DNA from: Curvibacter sp. GWA2_63_95
GTDB taxonomy: Bacteria > Pseudomonadota > Gammaproteobacteria > Burkholderiales > Burkholderiaceae_C
Assembly: GCA_001795455.1 (NCBI GenBank)
Contig: MGPB01000037.1
Span: 1-64,000 of the forward strand
Length of the DNA: 64,000 bases
Direction: 5' to 3'
Part shown: one piece after another, positions 12,690 to 19,418 of the stretch
Layout of the letters: the number at the start of each line of letters is the position of its first letter
Numbering within the stretch: the first letter of the stretch is position 1
Program-made: the position numbers and the translations under genes
The notes under the pieces: model-generated
Database searches by the model: none
What the model saw: only the letters and a program-made list of their open reading frames with translations
Told to the model about the DNA's origin: nothing

Positions 12690-12747
12690 CAAAGCGTCAC
12701 ATTCGCCACCTAGAGTGACCACATCTGCAACCCGCCGGGAGCCTTCC

Positions 12748-12837
12748 ATGATCCTCAAACTGCTTGGACTGCAACGTTTGCTCGATGAACTGTTCGAAGA
12801 CAACTGGCTGGAGCCAGTGGCGCTGATCGAAGTCTGA
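12748..12837 (+). CDS. 29-residue micro-ORF 1
   Basis: A very short ORF beginning MILKLLGLQRLLDEL, leucine-rich and then acidic. A strong Shine-Dalgarno (GGGAG, 12737-12741) sits exactly six bases before the ATG, which argues that it is translated. Its stop TGA shares one base with the ATG of the next micro-ORF, a coupling arrangement. I do not recognise the peptide. It could be a leader or coupling peptide for the downstream hydrolase, or a small protein in its own right. Confidence 0.45.
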   Translation: MILKLLGLQRLLDELFEDNWLEPVALIEV

Positions 12838-12965
12838 TGCGTCACCACTCCGCCCCCCGCCGCAACCACTTGCTGCCCTGGCTGGCCGTCACGCTGGCCC
12901 TGGTGCAGGGCATGGGCGAACTGCTGGCCCTGCAACGCACGCGACTGCCCCGCCCACGCCGCTGA
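12837..12965 (+). CDS. 42-residue micro-ORF 2, single membrane helix
   Basis: Starts with an ATG overlapping the stop of micro-ORF 1 and ends 15 bases before the hydrolase gene. The product has a basic N-terminus (MRHHSAPRRN), one hydrophobic segment (LLPWLAVTLALVQGMG) and a basic tail ending PRPRR, which looks like a small membrane protein. No homologue is recognised. The stop-start overlap and short gap suggest a three-cistron unit with micro-ORF 1 and the hydrolase. Confidence 0.4.
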   Translation: MRHHSAPRRNHLLPWLAVTLALVQGMGELLALQRTRLPRPRR

Positions 12966-12980
12966 CCCTACACTGCGCGC

Positions 12981-13994
12981 ATGAAATGGTTCAAGCGCCT
13001 GGCGGTGGTCATCCTGTTGGTCTTGGCCGTCGGCGCCGCCGTGCTGGCCTGGTTGCTCAGCCATCCACCCGGCCTGGACGGCCTGAGCGCCCTGCGCTGG
13101 CAGCCCCCCACAGCCGCACAAACACCTTTGCGCGTGAGTTTTCTGGGTGTGGCCACGGTGTTGCTGGACGATGGTGAAACCGCGCTGCTGACCGACGGAT
13201 TTTTCTCCCGCCCCGACAAACTCACCACCTTTGTGCGCCAGGTGGAACCCGATGTGGCTGGCATTGCCGCTGGCCTGCAGCGCGCTGGCATTCCGGCGCG
13301 CACCGGCAAGCTGGCCGCGGTGATTCCCCTGCACTCCCATTACGACCACGCCATGGACGCGCCCGAGGTGGCCCAGCGCACCGGGGCGCTGCTGCTGGGC
13401 TCCGACTCCACCGCCATGGTGGGCCGCGGCTGGGGCTTGCCCGAGGCGCAGATCCGCACCGCCGAGCTGCGCAAGCCCTACACATTTGGGCGCTTCACCG
13501 TCACGCTGTACCCGGCGGTGCACACGCCCACCGGCTTTACCGGTGGCGAGATTACTGCCCCGCTGAAACCGCCCGTACGCGCCACCGAGTACAAGGAAGG
13601 CCAGAGTTATGTGGCCCACATCACGCACGATGGGCGCAGCCTGCTGATCACCGGCACCGCAGGCTTTGTGCCCGCTGCGCTACAGGGGGTGAAAGCGGAT
13701 GTGGTCTTGCTGGGCATAGGGGCCATGGGCCCGCGCAGTGCGGAGCACAAGGCCGCCTACTGGCAGGAGACCGTGGCCGCGGTGGGGGCGCGGCGCGTCA
13801 TTCCCATCCACTGGGACGATTTCTGGATTCCATCCACCCTGCCCATGCAGCCCATGCCCAAACCGCTGGACGACTTTGAGGCGTCCATGCAGTTCCTGCA
13901 GCAGCGGGCCGCCCAGGACCAGGTGGATATCCGGCTGCCGCTGGAGTGGCAGCCCATGGACGTGTTTGCGGGCCTGCCGCCCCCGCTCAAGTAA
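12981..13994 (+). CDS. membrane-anchored metallo-beta-lactamase-fold hydrolase
   Basis: A 337-residue protein with an N-terminal membrane helix or uncleaved signal (about residues 5-27) followed by an MBL-fold domain. The metal-binding motif is HSHYDH in VIPLHSHYDHAMDAP; later ligands are probably VHTPTGFTGG and IPIHWDDFW. It resembles the beta-lactamase-superfamily Zn hydrolases (L-ascorbate lactonase or NAPE-PLD-like group), so the substrate is unknown. The last codons overlap the 3' end of the convergent isochorismatase gene by eight bases. Confidence 0.85.
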   Translation: MKWFKRLAVVILLVLAVGAAVLAWLLSHPPGLDGLSALRWQPPTAAQTPLRVSFLGVATVLLDDGETALLTDGFFSRPDKLTTFVRQVEPDVAGIAAGLQRAGIPARTGKLAAVIPLHSHYDHAMDAPEVAQRTGALLLGSDSTAMVGRGWGLPEAQIRTAELRKPYTFGRFTVTLYPAVHTPTGFTGGEITAPLKPPVRATEYKEGQSYVAHITHDGRSLLITGTAGFVPAALQGVKADVVLLGIGAMGPRSAEHKAAYWQETVAAVGARRVIPIHWDDFWIPSTLPMQPMPKPLDDFEASMQFLQQRAAQDQVDIRLPLEWQPMDVFAGLPPPLK

Positions 13995-14787
13995 GCGAAT
14001 CCAGCGTGGTCGTGCGCAAGCCTGCCGCACGCGCCTGCGCCAGAAAGCCCTGGCCTGCCGCCTCAAAGCCGGTGACCGGGCTCATACAGTCAGTCAGCAG
14101 TACCGTGGCCTGCAAGCGCTCGGCCGGCAGTTCCGCCATCAGGTCCCCCACCGAGGCAGCGACGCAGTGGCTCAGCGCCTCACCCGCTACTAAAAGCGTA
14201 GCACCTTGCGCAGACAGGGTGCGCATCAGAGGCTTGTTGAGCAAGGTTCTTTCGTCGTCAGCGCGGGGCACTTCGGCCTTGAAGGCACTGTACTGTTCGG
14301 TCATGGGGTTCTGGCCCTTGAGCACCTTGTGGCAGTTGCGTCCGGTGCTCTGCTCCCAGTGCGCTATCGCTGCGCTGAGCCCGCTGTGGATGTTGTGGCC
14401 CCAGGTACCCAGCACGCAGTGCACCGGCCAGACGATGAGCTGGCGCTGGCCCGTGGCCTCCAGCGCCAGCAGGTAGGCCAGTACTTCGGCCGTCTTGTCG
14501 GCATGGCGCGGGCGGAAGGTACCGGCCTGCACATCGGCCGCACGAATCAGCATGAACGGTGCCACCGTGCCGCCATCCGCCTGCTGCCAAAAGGTGGTGC
14601 GCTCCACGCCCACGCTGGCGTGGGAGTCCAGCGTGACGGTGAGGCTTTGCACCTGGACCGCATGCGTGGTCAGCCAGGCGGCGAGCCGGTCCATGTCGGC
14701 ATTGGCGCCGGGCACCGGCAAGGCTGCACCCGGAATGTCCAGAAAGTCGTTTTGCGGGTCAATGACCAGCAGGTCGTAAGGCGTCAT
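13987..14787 (-). CDS. isochorismatase-family cysteine hydrolase
   Basis: A 266-residue protein of the isochorismatase/nicotinamidase superfamily. The catalytic Asp lies in LLVIDPQNDFLD, a likely catalytic Lys in VLKGQNP and the nucleophile Cys in VAGEALSHCVAAS. The WPVHCVLGTWG segment is the nicotinamidase-type metal and substrate region. This points to nicotinamidase (PncA-like) activity, but a related amidase is possible. The gene lies 9 bases after queG on the same strand. A degenerate copy of the 57-bp intragenic repeat overlaps codons before the catalytic Cys. Confidence 0.83.
   Translation of the reverse strand: MTPYDLLVIDPQNDFLDIPGAALPVPGANADMDRLAAWLTTHAVQVQSLTVTLDSHASVGVERTTFWQQADGGTVAPFMLIRAADVQAGTFRPRHADKTAEVLAYLLALEATGQRQLIVWPVHCVLGTWGHNIHSGLSAAIAHWEQSTGRNCHKVLKGQNPMTEQYSAFKAEVPRADDERTLLNKPLMRTLSAQGATLLVAGEALSHCVAASVGDLMAELPAERLQATVLLTDCMSPVTGFEAAGQGFLAQARAAGLRTTTLDSLT
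14186..14242 (-). repeat. 57-bp intragenic repeat, copy G (degenerate)
   Basis: Read on the plus strand, the segment begins GCTACTAAAAGCGTAGC and continues CTTGCGCAGA, with AGAGGC in the same register as the other copies. It lies antisense inside the isochorismatase gene and uses the same codon phase as the other antisense copies, encoding SAQGAT..LVA. It sits in a conserved part of the protein and could be chance convergence, so confidence is low. Confidence 0.35.
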
Positions 14788-14796
14788 GGTCGGCGT

Positions 14797-15921
14797 TCAC
14801 TCGGGGTAGTCGGATTGCAAGGCCCACTGCACATGCTCTTGCACCAGTGGGTCCGGGTGGTTGGTACGGCGTTGCAAGGACTGGACCATGGTGGCGCGCT
14901 GCACCGCACTCAAGCCCGTGCCATGCAGCGCATTGCCCAGGGCCACCGCCACATTGCGCAGCCAACGCACGTGGCCGATGCGGCGGATCGGGCTGCCTTC
15001 GGTGTGCTTCAAAAACGTGTCTTCGGTCCAATCCAGCAGTGTGGCCAGTTGCTCACCGGCCAGGCCCTCACGGGCGTCAAAGTCCGGCAGGCTGCTGCGC
15101 TGGGCAAACTTGTTCCAGGGGCACACCAACTGGCAGTCGTCGCAGCCGTAGATGCGGTTGCCGATCAGCGCGCGCATATCCAATGGAATCGGGCCGGCGT
15201 GCTCGATGGTCAGGTAGGAAATGCAACGCCGCGCATCGAGCCGGTGCGGCGCGAGGATGGCCTGCGTGGGGCAAGCGCTGATGCAGGCGCTGCAGCTGCC
15301 GCAGTGCGGCTCTACCGGTGCGCTGGCGGGCAGCGCCACGTCCACATAAATCTCGCCCAAGAAGAACATGGAGCCGGCCTCGCGGTTGAGCAGCAGCGTG
15401 TGCTTGCCGCGCCAGCCCTGGCCGCTGCGCGAGGCCAGCTCGGCCTCCAGCACCGGGGCCGAATCGGTGAACACGCGGTAGCCCAACGGGCCCATGTGGG
15501 CCGACAGCTGGTCCGCCAGTTTTTGCAGGCGGTTGCGCAGCACCTTGTGGTAGTCCCGCCCCCGCGCATAGAGCGACACAATACCCTCACCGGGGCGCTG
15601 CAGGCGCGCCAGCTCAGTGTCCTGCCAGCCTGCTTCGGTGGCCTGTGGCAGGTAGTCCATGCGCGCGGTGATGACGCTCACCGTGCCGGGCACCAGCTCG
15701 GCCGGGCGGGCCCGTTTGAGGCCGTGCTGGGCCATATAGCCCATGTCACCGTGGAAACCGTGCGACAACCAGGCCAATAAACCGGCCTCGGCAGACGACA
15801 AATCCACACCGGCCACGCCAATTTGGGAGAATCCAAGTTCCCGGGCCCAGGCCCGCACCTGCGCCACCAGCTGGTCGCCACTGAATTGAGCCTTGTCTTG
15901 CACGCTGTTGATCGTCACCAC
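14797..15921 (-). CDS. queG: epoxyqueuosine reductase
   Basis: Reduces epoxyqueuosine to queuosine in tRNA, the last step of Q34 modification, using cobalamin and two 4Fe-4S clusters. Cluster ligands are visible in CGSCSACISACPTQAI and CDDCQLVCPWN. A catalytic-domain signature is LLNREAGSMFFLGEI, and a HEAT-like helical tail ends the protein. The open frame extends upstream into tsaE antisense. I place the start at the GTG at 15921 (or the adjacent GTG), giving about 374 residues, which fits the family. It is divergent from tsaE with about 24 bases between starts, as in many Proteobacteria. Confidence 0.92.
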   Translation of the reverse strand: MVTINSVQDKAQFSGDQLVAQVRAWARELGFSQIGVAGVDLSSAEAGLLAWLSHGFHGDMGYMAQHGLKRARPAELVPGTVSVITARMDYLPQATEAGWQDTELARLQRPGEGIVSLYARGRDYHKVLRNRLQKLADQLSAHMGPLGYRVFTDSAPVLEAELASRSGQGWRGKHTLLLNREAGSMFFLGEIYVDVALPASAPVEPHCGSCSACISACPTQAILAPHRLDARRCISYLTIEHAGPIPLDMRALIGNRIYGCDDCQLVCPWNKFAQRSSLPDFDAREGLAGEQLATLLDWTEDTFLKHTEGSPIRRIGHVRWLRNVAVALGNALHGTGLSAVQRATMVQSLQRRTNHPDPLVQEHVQWALQSDYPE

Positions 15922-15945
15922 CCCATTGTAGAAAGCGCCACCCTG

Positions 15946-16404
15946 GTGTGGCCGGACGAAGCCGCTACCCAAACCTTTGCGCAGCACTGGGCCACGCAGC
16001 CTGCGCTGGCCAACGCCTTTGTGGCCCTGCATGGCGACCTGGGCGCTGGCAAGACCACACTGGTGCGCCACCTGCTGCAGGCGCTGGGCGTGACGGGCCG
16101 CATCAAGAGCCCGACCTACGCCGTGGTGGAACCCTACGAGCTGGATGCGCTCAACATCTGGCACTTTGACTTCTACCGCTTCAACGACCCGCGCGAATGG
16201 GAGGAAGCAGGTTTTCGTGACATCTTTGCCAGCCCTGGCCTGAAACTGGCCGAGTGGCCCGAAAAAGCCGCCGGTGTGCTTCCGGTGGCCGATGTGGACC
16301 TGCACATCCGCACGCGGGACGACAGCAGCCGCAGCGTCACGCTGCAGGCCCACACCGCAGCGGGGCAGGCATTGCTGCAAGGGTTGCCGGGGGCAACCGC
16401 ATGA
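15946..16404 (+). CDS. tsaE: tRNA threonylcarbamoyladenosine biosynthesis ATPase TsaE
   Basis: ATPase that works with TsaB, TsaD and TsaC to make t6A37 in ANN-decoding tRNAs. Walker A is GDLGAGKTTL, followed by the family motifs SPTYAVVEPYE and HFDFYRF. The reading frame is open upstream to 15823 but that part overlaps queG and lacks family similarity. A GTG at 15946 starts just before the conserved PDEAATQTFA and gives 152 residues, the usual size; no strong ribosome site marks it. The stop overlaps the amidase ATG by four bases. Confidence 0.9.
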   Translation: MWPDEAATQTFAQHWATQPALANAFVALHGDLGAGKTTLVRHLLQALGVTGRIKSPTYAVVEPYELDALNIWHFDFYRFNDPREWEEAGFRDIFASPGLKLAEWPEKAAGVLPVADVDLHIRTRDDSSRSVTLQAHTAAGQALLQGLPGATA

Positions 16405-17795
16405 AACGACGCACCCTGTTGCAAGCTGGCAGCGTGGTGCTCACGCTCGGTGCGGCCCACCTGGCGCGCGGCGCCACCATCATGACGGTGCGCGTGTGGC
16501 CCGCGCCCGAGTACTCGCGCGTCACCATCGAATCCGACGCAGCCTTGACGGCCAAACAAACCTTTGTGCCCAGCCCGCCACGCCTGGCAGTGGACATTGA
16601 AGGCATTACGCTCAACCCCGCGCTCAAGGAACTGGTGGCCAAGGTCAAGGCCGACGACCCCAATATTGCGGGCATCCGCGTGGGGCAGTTCACGCCCACG
16701 GTGGTGCGCCTGGTGGTGGACCTCAAGCACCCCATTCGCCCCCAGGTGTTTTCGCTCGCGCCCGTGGCGGCCTACCAGCACCGGCTGGTGTTTGACCTCT
16801 ACCCGGTGGACGAAGTGGACCCGCTGGAAGGCCTGATTGCTGACCGACTCAAGGACACGGCACCCAAGCCCGCCTCCGCCGCAAGCAAGCCTGCCGCCGA
16901 CCCGCTGGATGCGCTGATTGCCCAGCACACACAGCGCCCCGCCTCCAGTGCGGCGGTGGCAGCAGGCCCCAACGCTCCTAAAACAGGAGCTACTCGCGCA
17001 GATTCCACGGGGGCTACAGGCCTAAATGGCACTAAACCGCCAGCACCTGCCGCTCCCGGAAGCGCCACCGAACGCCTGATCATCATTGCCCTGGACCCCG
17101 GCCATGGCGGCGAAGACCCCGGTGCGGTGGGGCCTGGCGGTACCAAAGAAAAAGACGTGGTGCTCAAACTGGCCCACCTGCTGCGCGAGCGCATCAACAA
17201 CGCCACCGTGAACGGCAGCGCCATGCGCGCCTACCTGACGCGCGATGCCGACTTCTTTGTGCCGCTGGGCACGCGCGTGCAGAAGGCGCGTCGCGTGCAG
17301 GCCGACCTGTTTGTGAGCCTGCATGCCGACGCCTTCTTCACCCCCGACCCGCAGGGTGCCAGCGTGTTTGCACTGAGCCAGGGCGGTGCATCCAGCAGCG
17401 CCGCGCGCTGGATGGCGGCCAAGGAAAACAAGGCGGATTTGATTGGCGGCCTGAACGTGAAGGCCAAGGACGCTACCGTGCAGCGCGCCCTGCTGGACAT
17501 GAGCACCACCGCCCAGATCAACGACAGCCTCAAGCTCGGCAGCAACCTGCTGGGCGAAATCAAACGCGTGGGCAAGCTGCACAAGCCCAAAGTGGAGCAA
17601 GCGTCTTTTGCCGTCCTCAAGGCCCCCGACATCCCCAGCGTACTGGTGGAGGCCGCCTTCATCAGCAACCCCAGCGAAGAGGTGAAGCTCAACAGCGAGG
17701 CCTACCAGAACCAGCTGGCCGATGCGCTGATGCGCGGCATCCTGGCTTACCTCGCCAAGAACCCGCCGTTGGCGCGCAACCGGACGACGAGTTAA
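16401..17795 (+). CDS. amiC: N-acetylmuramoyl-L-alanine amidase, AmiC type
   Basis: Periplasmic zinc amidase that cleaves the stem peptide from peptidoglycan during daughter-cell separation. The N-terminus MKRRTLLQAG with a hydrophobic stretch looks like a twin-arginine signal, as in E. coli AmiA/AmiC. An AMIN domain (about residues 30-130) is joined by a variable Ala/Pro linker to Amidase_3 (about 225-455). Catalytic and zinc residues lie in ALDPGHGGEDPGA, GTKEKDV, SLHADAF and VLVEAAFISNP. The 464-residue length is normal. The linker contains a copy of the 57-bp repeat (codons 192-210). The ATG overlaps the tsaE stop. Confidence 0.93.
   Translation: MKRRTLLQAGSVVLTLGAAHLARGATIMTVRVWPAPEYSRVTIESDAALTAKQTFVPSPPRLAVDIEGITLNPALKELVAKVKADDPNIAGIRVGQFTPTVVRLVVDLKHPIRPQVFSLAPVAAYQHRLVFDLYPVDEVDPLEGLIADRLKDTAPKPASAASKPAADPLDALIAQHTQRPASSAAVAAGPNAPKTGATRADSTGATGLNGTKPPAPAAPGSATERLIIIALDPGHGGEDPGAVGPGGTKEKDVVLKLAHLLRERINNATVNGSAMRAYLTRDADFFVPLGTRVQKARRVQADLFVSLHADAFFTPDPQGASVFALSQGGASSSAARWMAAKENKADLIGGLNVKAKDATVQRALLDMSTTAQINDSLKLGSNLLGEIKRVGKLHKPKVEQASFAVLKAPDIPSVLVEAAFISNPSEEVKLNSEAYQNQLADALMRGILAYLAKNPPLARNRTTS
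16974..17030 (+). repeat. 57-bp intragenic repeat, copy A
   Basis: Begins GCTCCTAAAACAGGAGC and contains CGCGCAGATTCCACG and GGCCTAAATGGC. It lies in sense orientation within the variable linker of the AmiC-type amidase, codon-aligned (GCT is a codon), and encodes PKTGATRADSTGA. It is very similar to copy B in miaA. Confidence 0.8.
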
Positions 17796-18439
17796 GCCGA
17801 GGCGCCTGCGCTTCGGGCTTTCCAGGCACCAAAGAGCACAAACAGGCCAGGGACCAGGATCATCGCCCAGATGATTTTGTCCAGATTCGCCTTGACCCAG
17901 GGGAAGCTTCCCAGGAAGTAACCCGCGGTGCAAATGCCCAGTACCCAGAGCAATGCGCCCATCACGTTGAACAGCGTGAACTTGGCACGGCTCATTTGCG
18001 CCACACCGCCTACAAACGGCACAAAGGTCCGCAAGAAGGGCATGAAGCGCGCGGCGATGATGGTAAAGCCGCCATAGGTTTCGTAAAACGTGTGCGCCTT
18101 GTCAAACGCTGCCTTATTGAAAAAGCGCGACTGCTCCCACTGGAACACCTTCGGGCCAAAGTAGCGGCCTATGGAGTAGTTGCACTGGTCGCCCAAGGTG
18201 GCAGCCACCAGCAACACGCCCACGGCGATGGGAAAACTCATAAGACCCACACCACACATGGCACCCACCACAAACAGCAGGGAGTCTCCCGGCAAAAACG
18301 GCATCACCACCACACCCGTCTCGACAAACACAATGAGAAACAACAGCGCATAGACCCACGTGCCGTAGTTCTGCACAAAGACCTCCAGGTAACGGTCTAC
18401 GTGCAGGATGAAGTCGAAAAGCTGAGTAATGAGTTCCAT
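17792..18439 (-). CDS. DedA/SNARE-associated (VTT domain) membrane protein
   Basis: A 215-residue polytopic inner-membrane protein of the DedA family, implicated in lipid carrier (undecaprenyl phosphate) translocation and membrane homeostasis. The signatures are present: PFLPGDSLLFVVGA, a re-entrant glycine-rich segment, and FGRF-like FTIIAARFMPFLRTFVPFVGG. It overlaps the 3' end of the convergent amidase gene by four bases. Confidence 0.92.
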   Translation of the reverse strand: MELITQLFDFILHVDRYLEVFVQNYGTWVYALLFLIVFVETGVVVMPFLPGDSLLFVVGAMCGVGLMSFPIAVGVLLVAATLGDQCNYSIGRYFGPKVFQWEQSRFFNKAAFDKAHTFYETYGGFTIIAARFMPFLRTFVPFVGGVAQMSRAKFTLFNVMGALLWVLGICTAGYFLGSFPWVKANLDKIIWAMILVPGLFVLFGAWKARSAGASA

Positions 18440-18613
18440 GGGGGCAGATTATCGCCACGGACCCTTTGCCCCCAAACCAGTGCATGGCGCACTAGCGAAG
18501 TGCATCGTGGCAGGTACGTGAAAAGGCAGGCAAATCACCCCTTAATTCCACTATTCGCGCTTGGGACTAACCCTAGACTGATTTCTTCACCAACGCAATA
18601 GAAGGGAGTTGTC

Positions 18614-19396
18614 ATGGTTACAGCAGCTAGCGTTCCAAGTTCGGTGGGCCCCACCGAACACCTGCCATTTCGTGTCGAGATTGCCTCGCCCGCCCAAATG
18701 GAGGGGGTTATCCAGTTGCGGGCTGCGTCCTATGGCAAACACCTGCCCGATCTGGGATGCAAGTTGCGGGAAGCGGAGGCGGCCGACACCGAGCCGGGCT
18801 GCGAAGTCTTCATTGCCACCTCCAAATTCGACGGCACAGTATTGGGCACCCTGCGCACCCATGCCAACGTGATTCACGCCATTCCCCTCCAACACTCCCT
18901 GAAATTGCCAGAGCGCTTTCATGGCAGCCGCATGGTGGAGACCACCCGCCTGTGCATCAAGGGCAACCCCAACTCCTCGTTAGTACGCAGCGCCCTTTTC
19001 AAGGCCCTGCACACTTACTGCCTGGAACAGCAGGTGGACTGGATGATGGCCACAGGGCGCCGCCCGGTGGACCGCATTTACGACAGCCTGTATTTCTCGG
19101 ATGTGGGGGATACCGGCGTCTTCTATCCAATGACGTTCACGGGTGGCGTACCGCATCGGGTCATGTACCTGGCACCCCAGACCGTACAGCCCTTGTGGCA
19201 GGCCGCGCGGCACAACCTGCACGACTTTTTCTTTGCCACACAGCACCCCGATATCGATCTGAGCCGCGCCAAGGCCATGTCCCAGGTCTGGCGCTGCCCC
19301 GAGCCGGATGCCCCCCAGCACACACAAGAAGATGCACTGCCGCTGCACACCCCTGCCAGACTGCACCGGGCGGCGCAGGGTGCCATGGCCTGCTAG
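18614..19396 (+). CDS. FeeM-like N-acyl amino acid synthase / GNAT-fold acyltransferase
   Basis: A 260-residue protein resembling the N-acyl amino acid synthase FeeM and autoinducer-synthase branch of the GNAT superfamily. Conserved parts are the early RIASPAQMEGVIQLRAASYGKH-like segment, a central FIATSKFDGTVLGTLR, and SRMVETTRLCIKG, which corresponds to the E/R region of autoinducer synthases. Such proteins move acyl chains from acyl-ACP to an amino acid or similar acceptor. Relatives are often found with PEP-CTERM/exosortase loci, and a PEP-CTERM protein lies at 32871, though not adjacent. An AGGGAG ribosome site precedes the ATG. Substrate unproven. Confidence 0.65.
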   Translation: MVTAASVPSSVGPTEHLPFRVEIASPAQMEGVIQLRAASYGKHLPDLGCKLREAEAADTEPGCEVFIATSKFDGTVLGTLRTHANVIHAIPLQHSLKLPERFHGSRMVETTRLCIKGNPNSSLVRSALFKALHTYCLEQQVDWMMATGRRPVDRIYDSLYFSDVGDTGVFYPMTFTGGVPHRVMYLAPQTVQPLWQAARHNLHDFFFATQHPDIDLSRAKAMSQVWRCPEPDAPQHTQEDALPLHTPARLHRAAQGAMAC

Positions 19397-19400
19397 CCCG

Positions 19401-19418
19401 CTAGGCTCGCACGCCTAG
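19401..19418. terminator. short hairpin between convergent genes
   Basis: CTAGGC (19401-19406) and GCCTAG (19413-19418) form a perfect 6-bp stem with a 6-base loop. It lies just after the acyltransferase stop and overlaps the stop codon of the convergent GGDEF-EAL gene. No T-run follows on either strand, so termination is only a possibility. Confidence 0.3.

Noticed and set aside
14206..15780. 524-codon open frame on the plus strand
   Set aside because: Antisense to queG and the isochorismatase gene; no recognisable domain and shadow-like composition.
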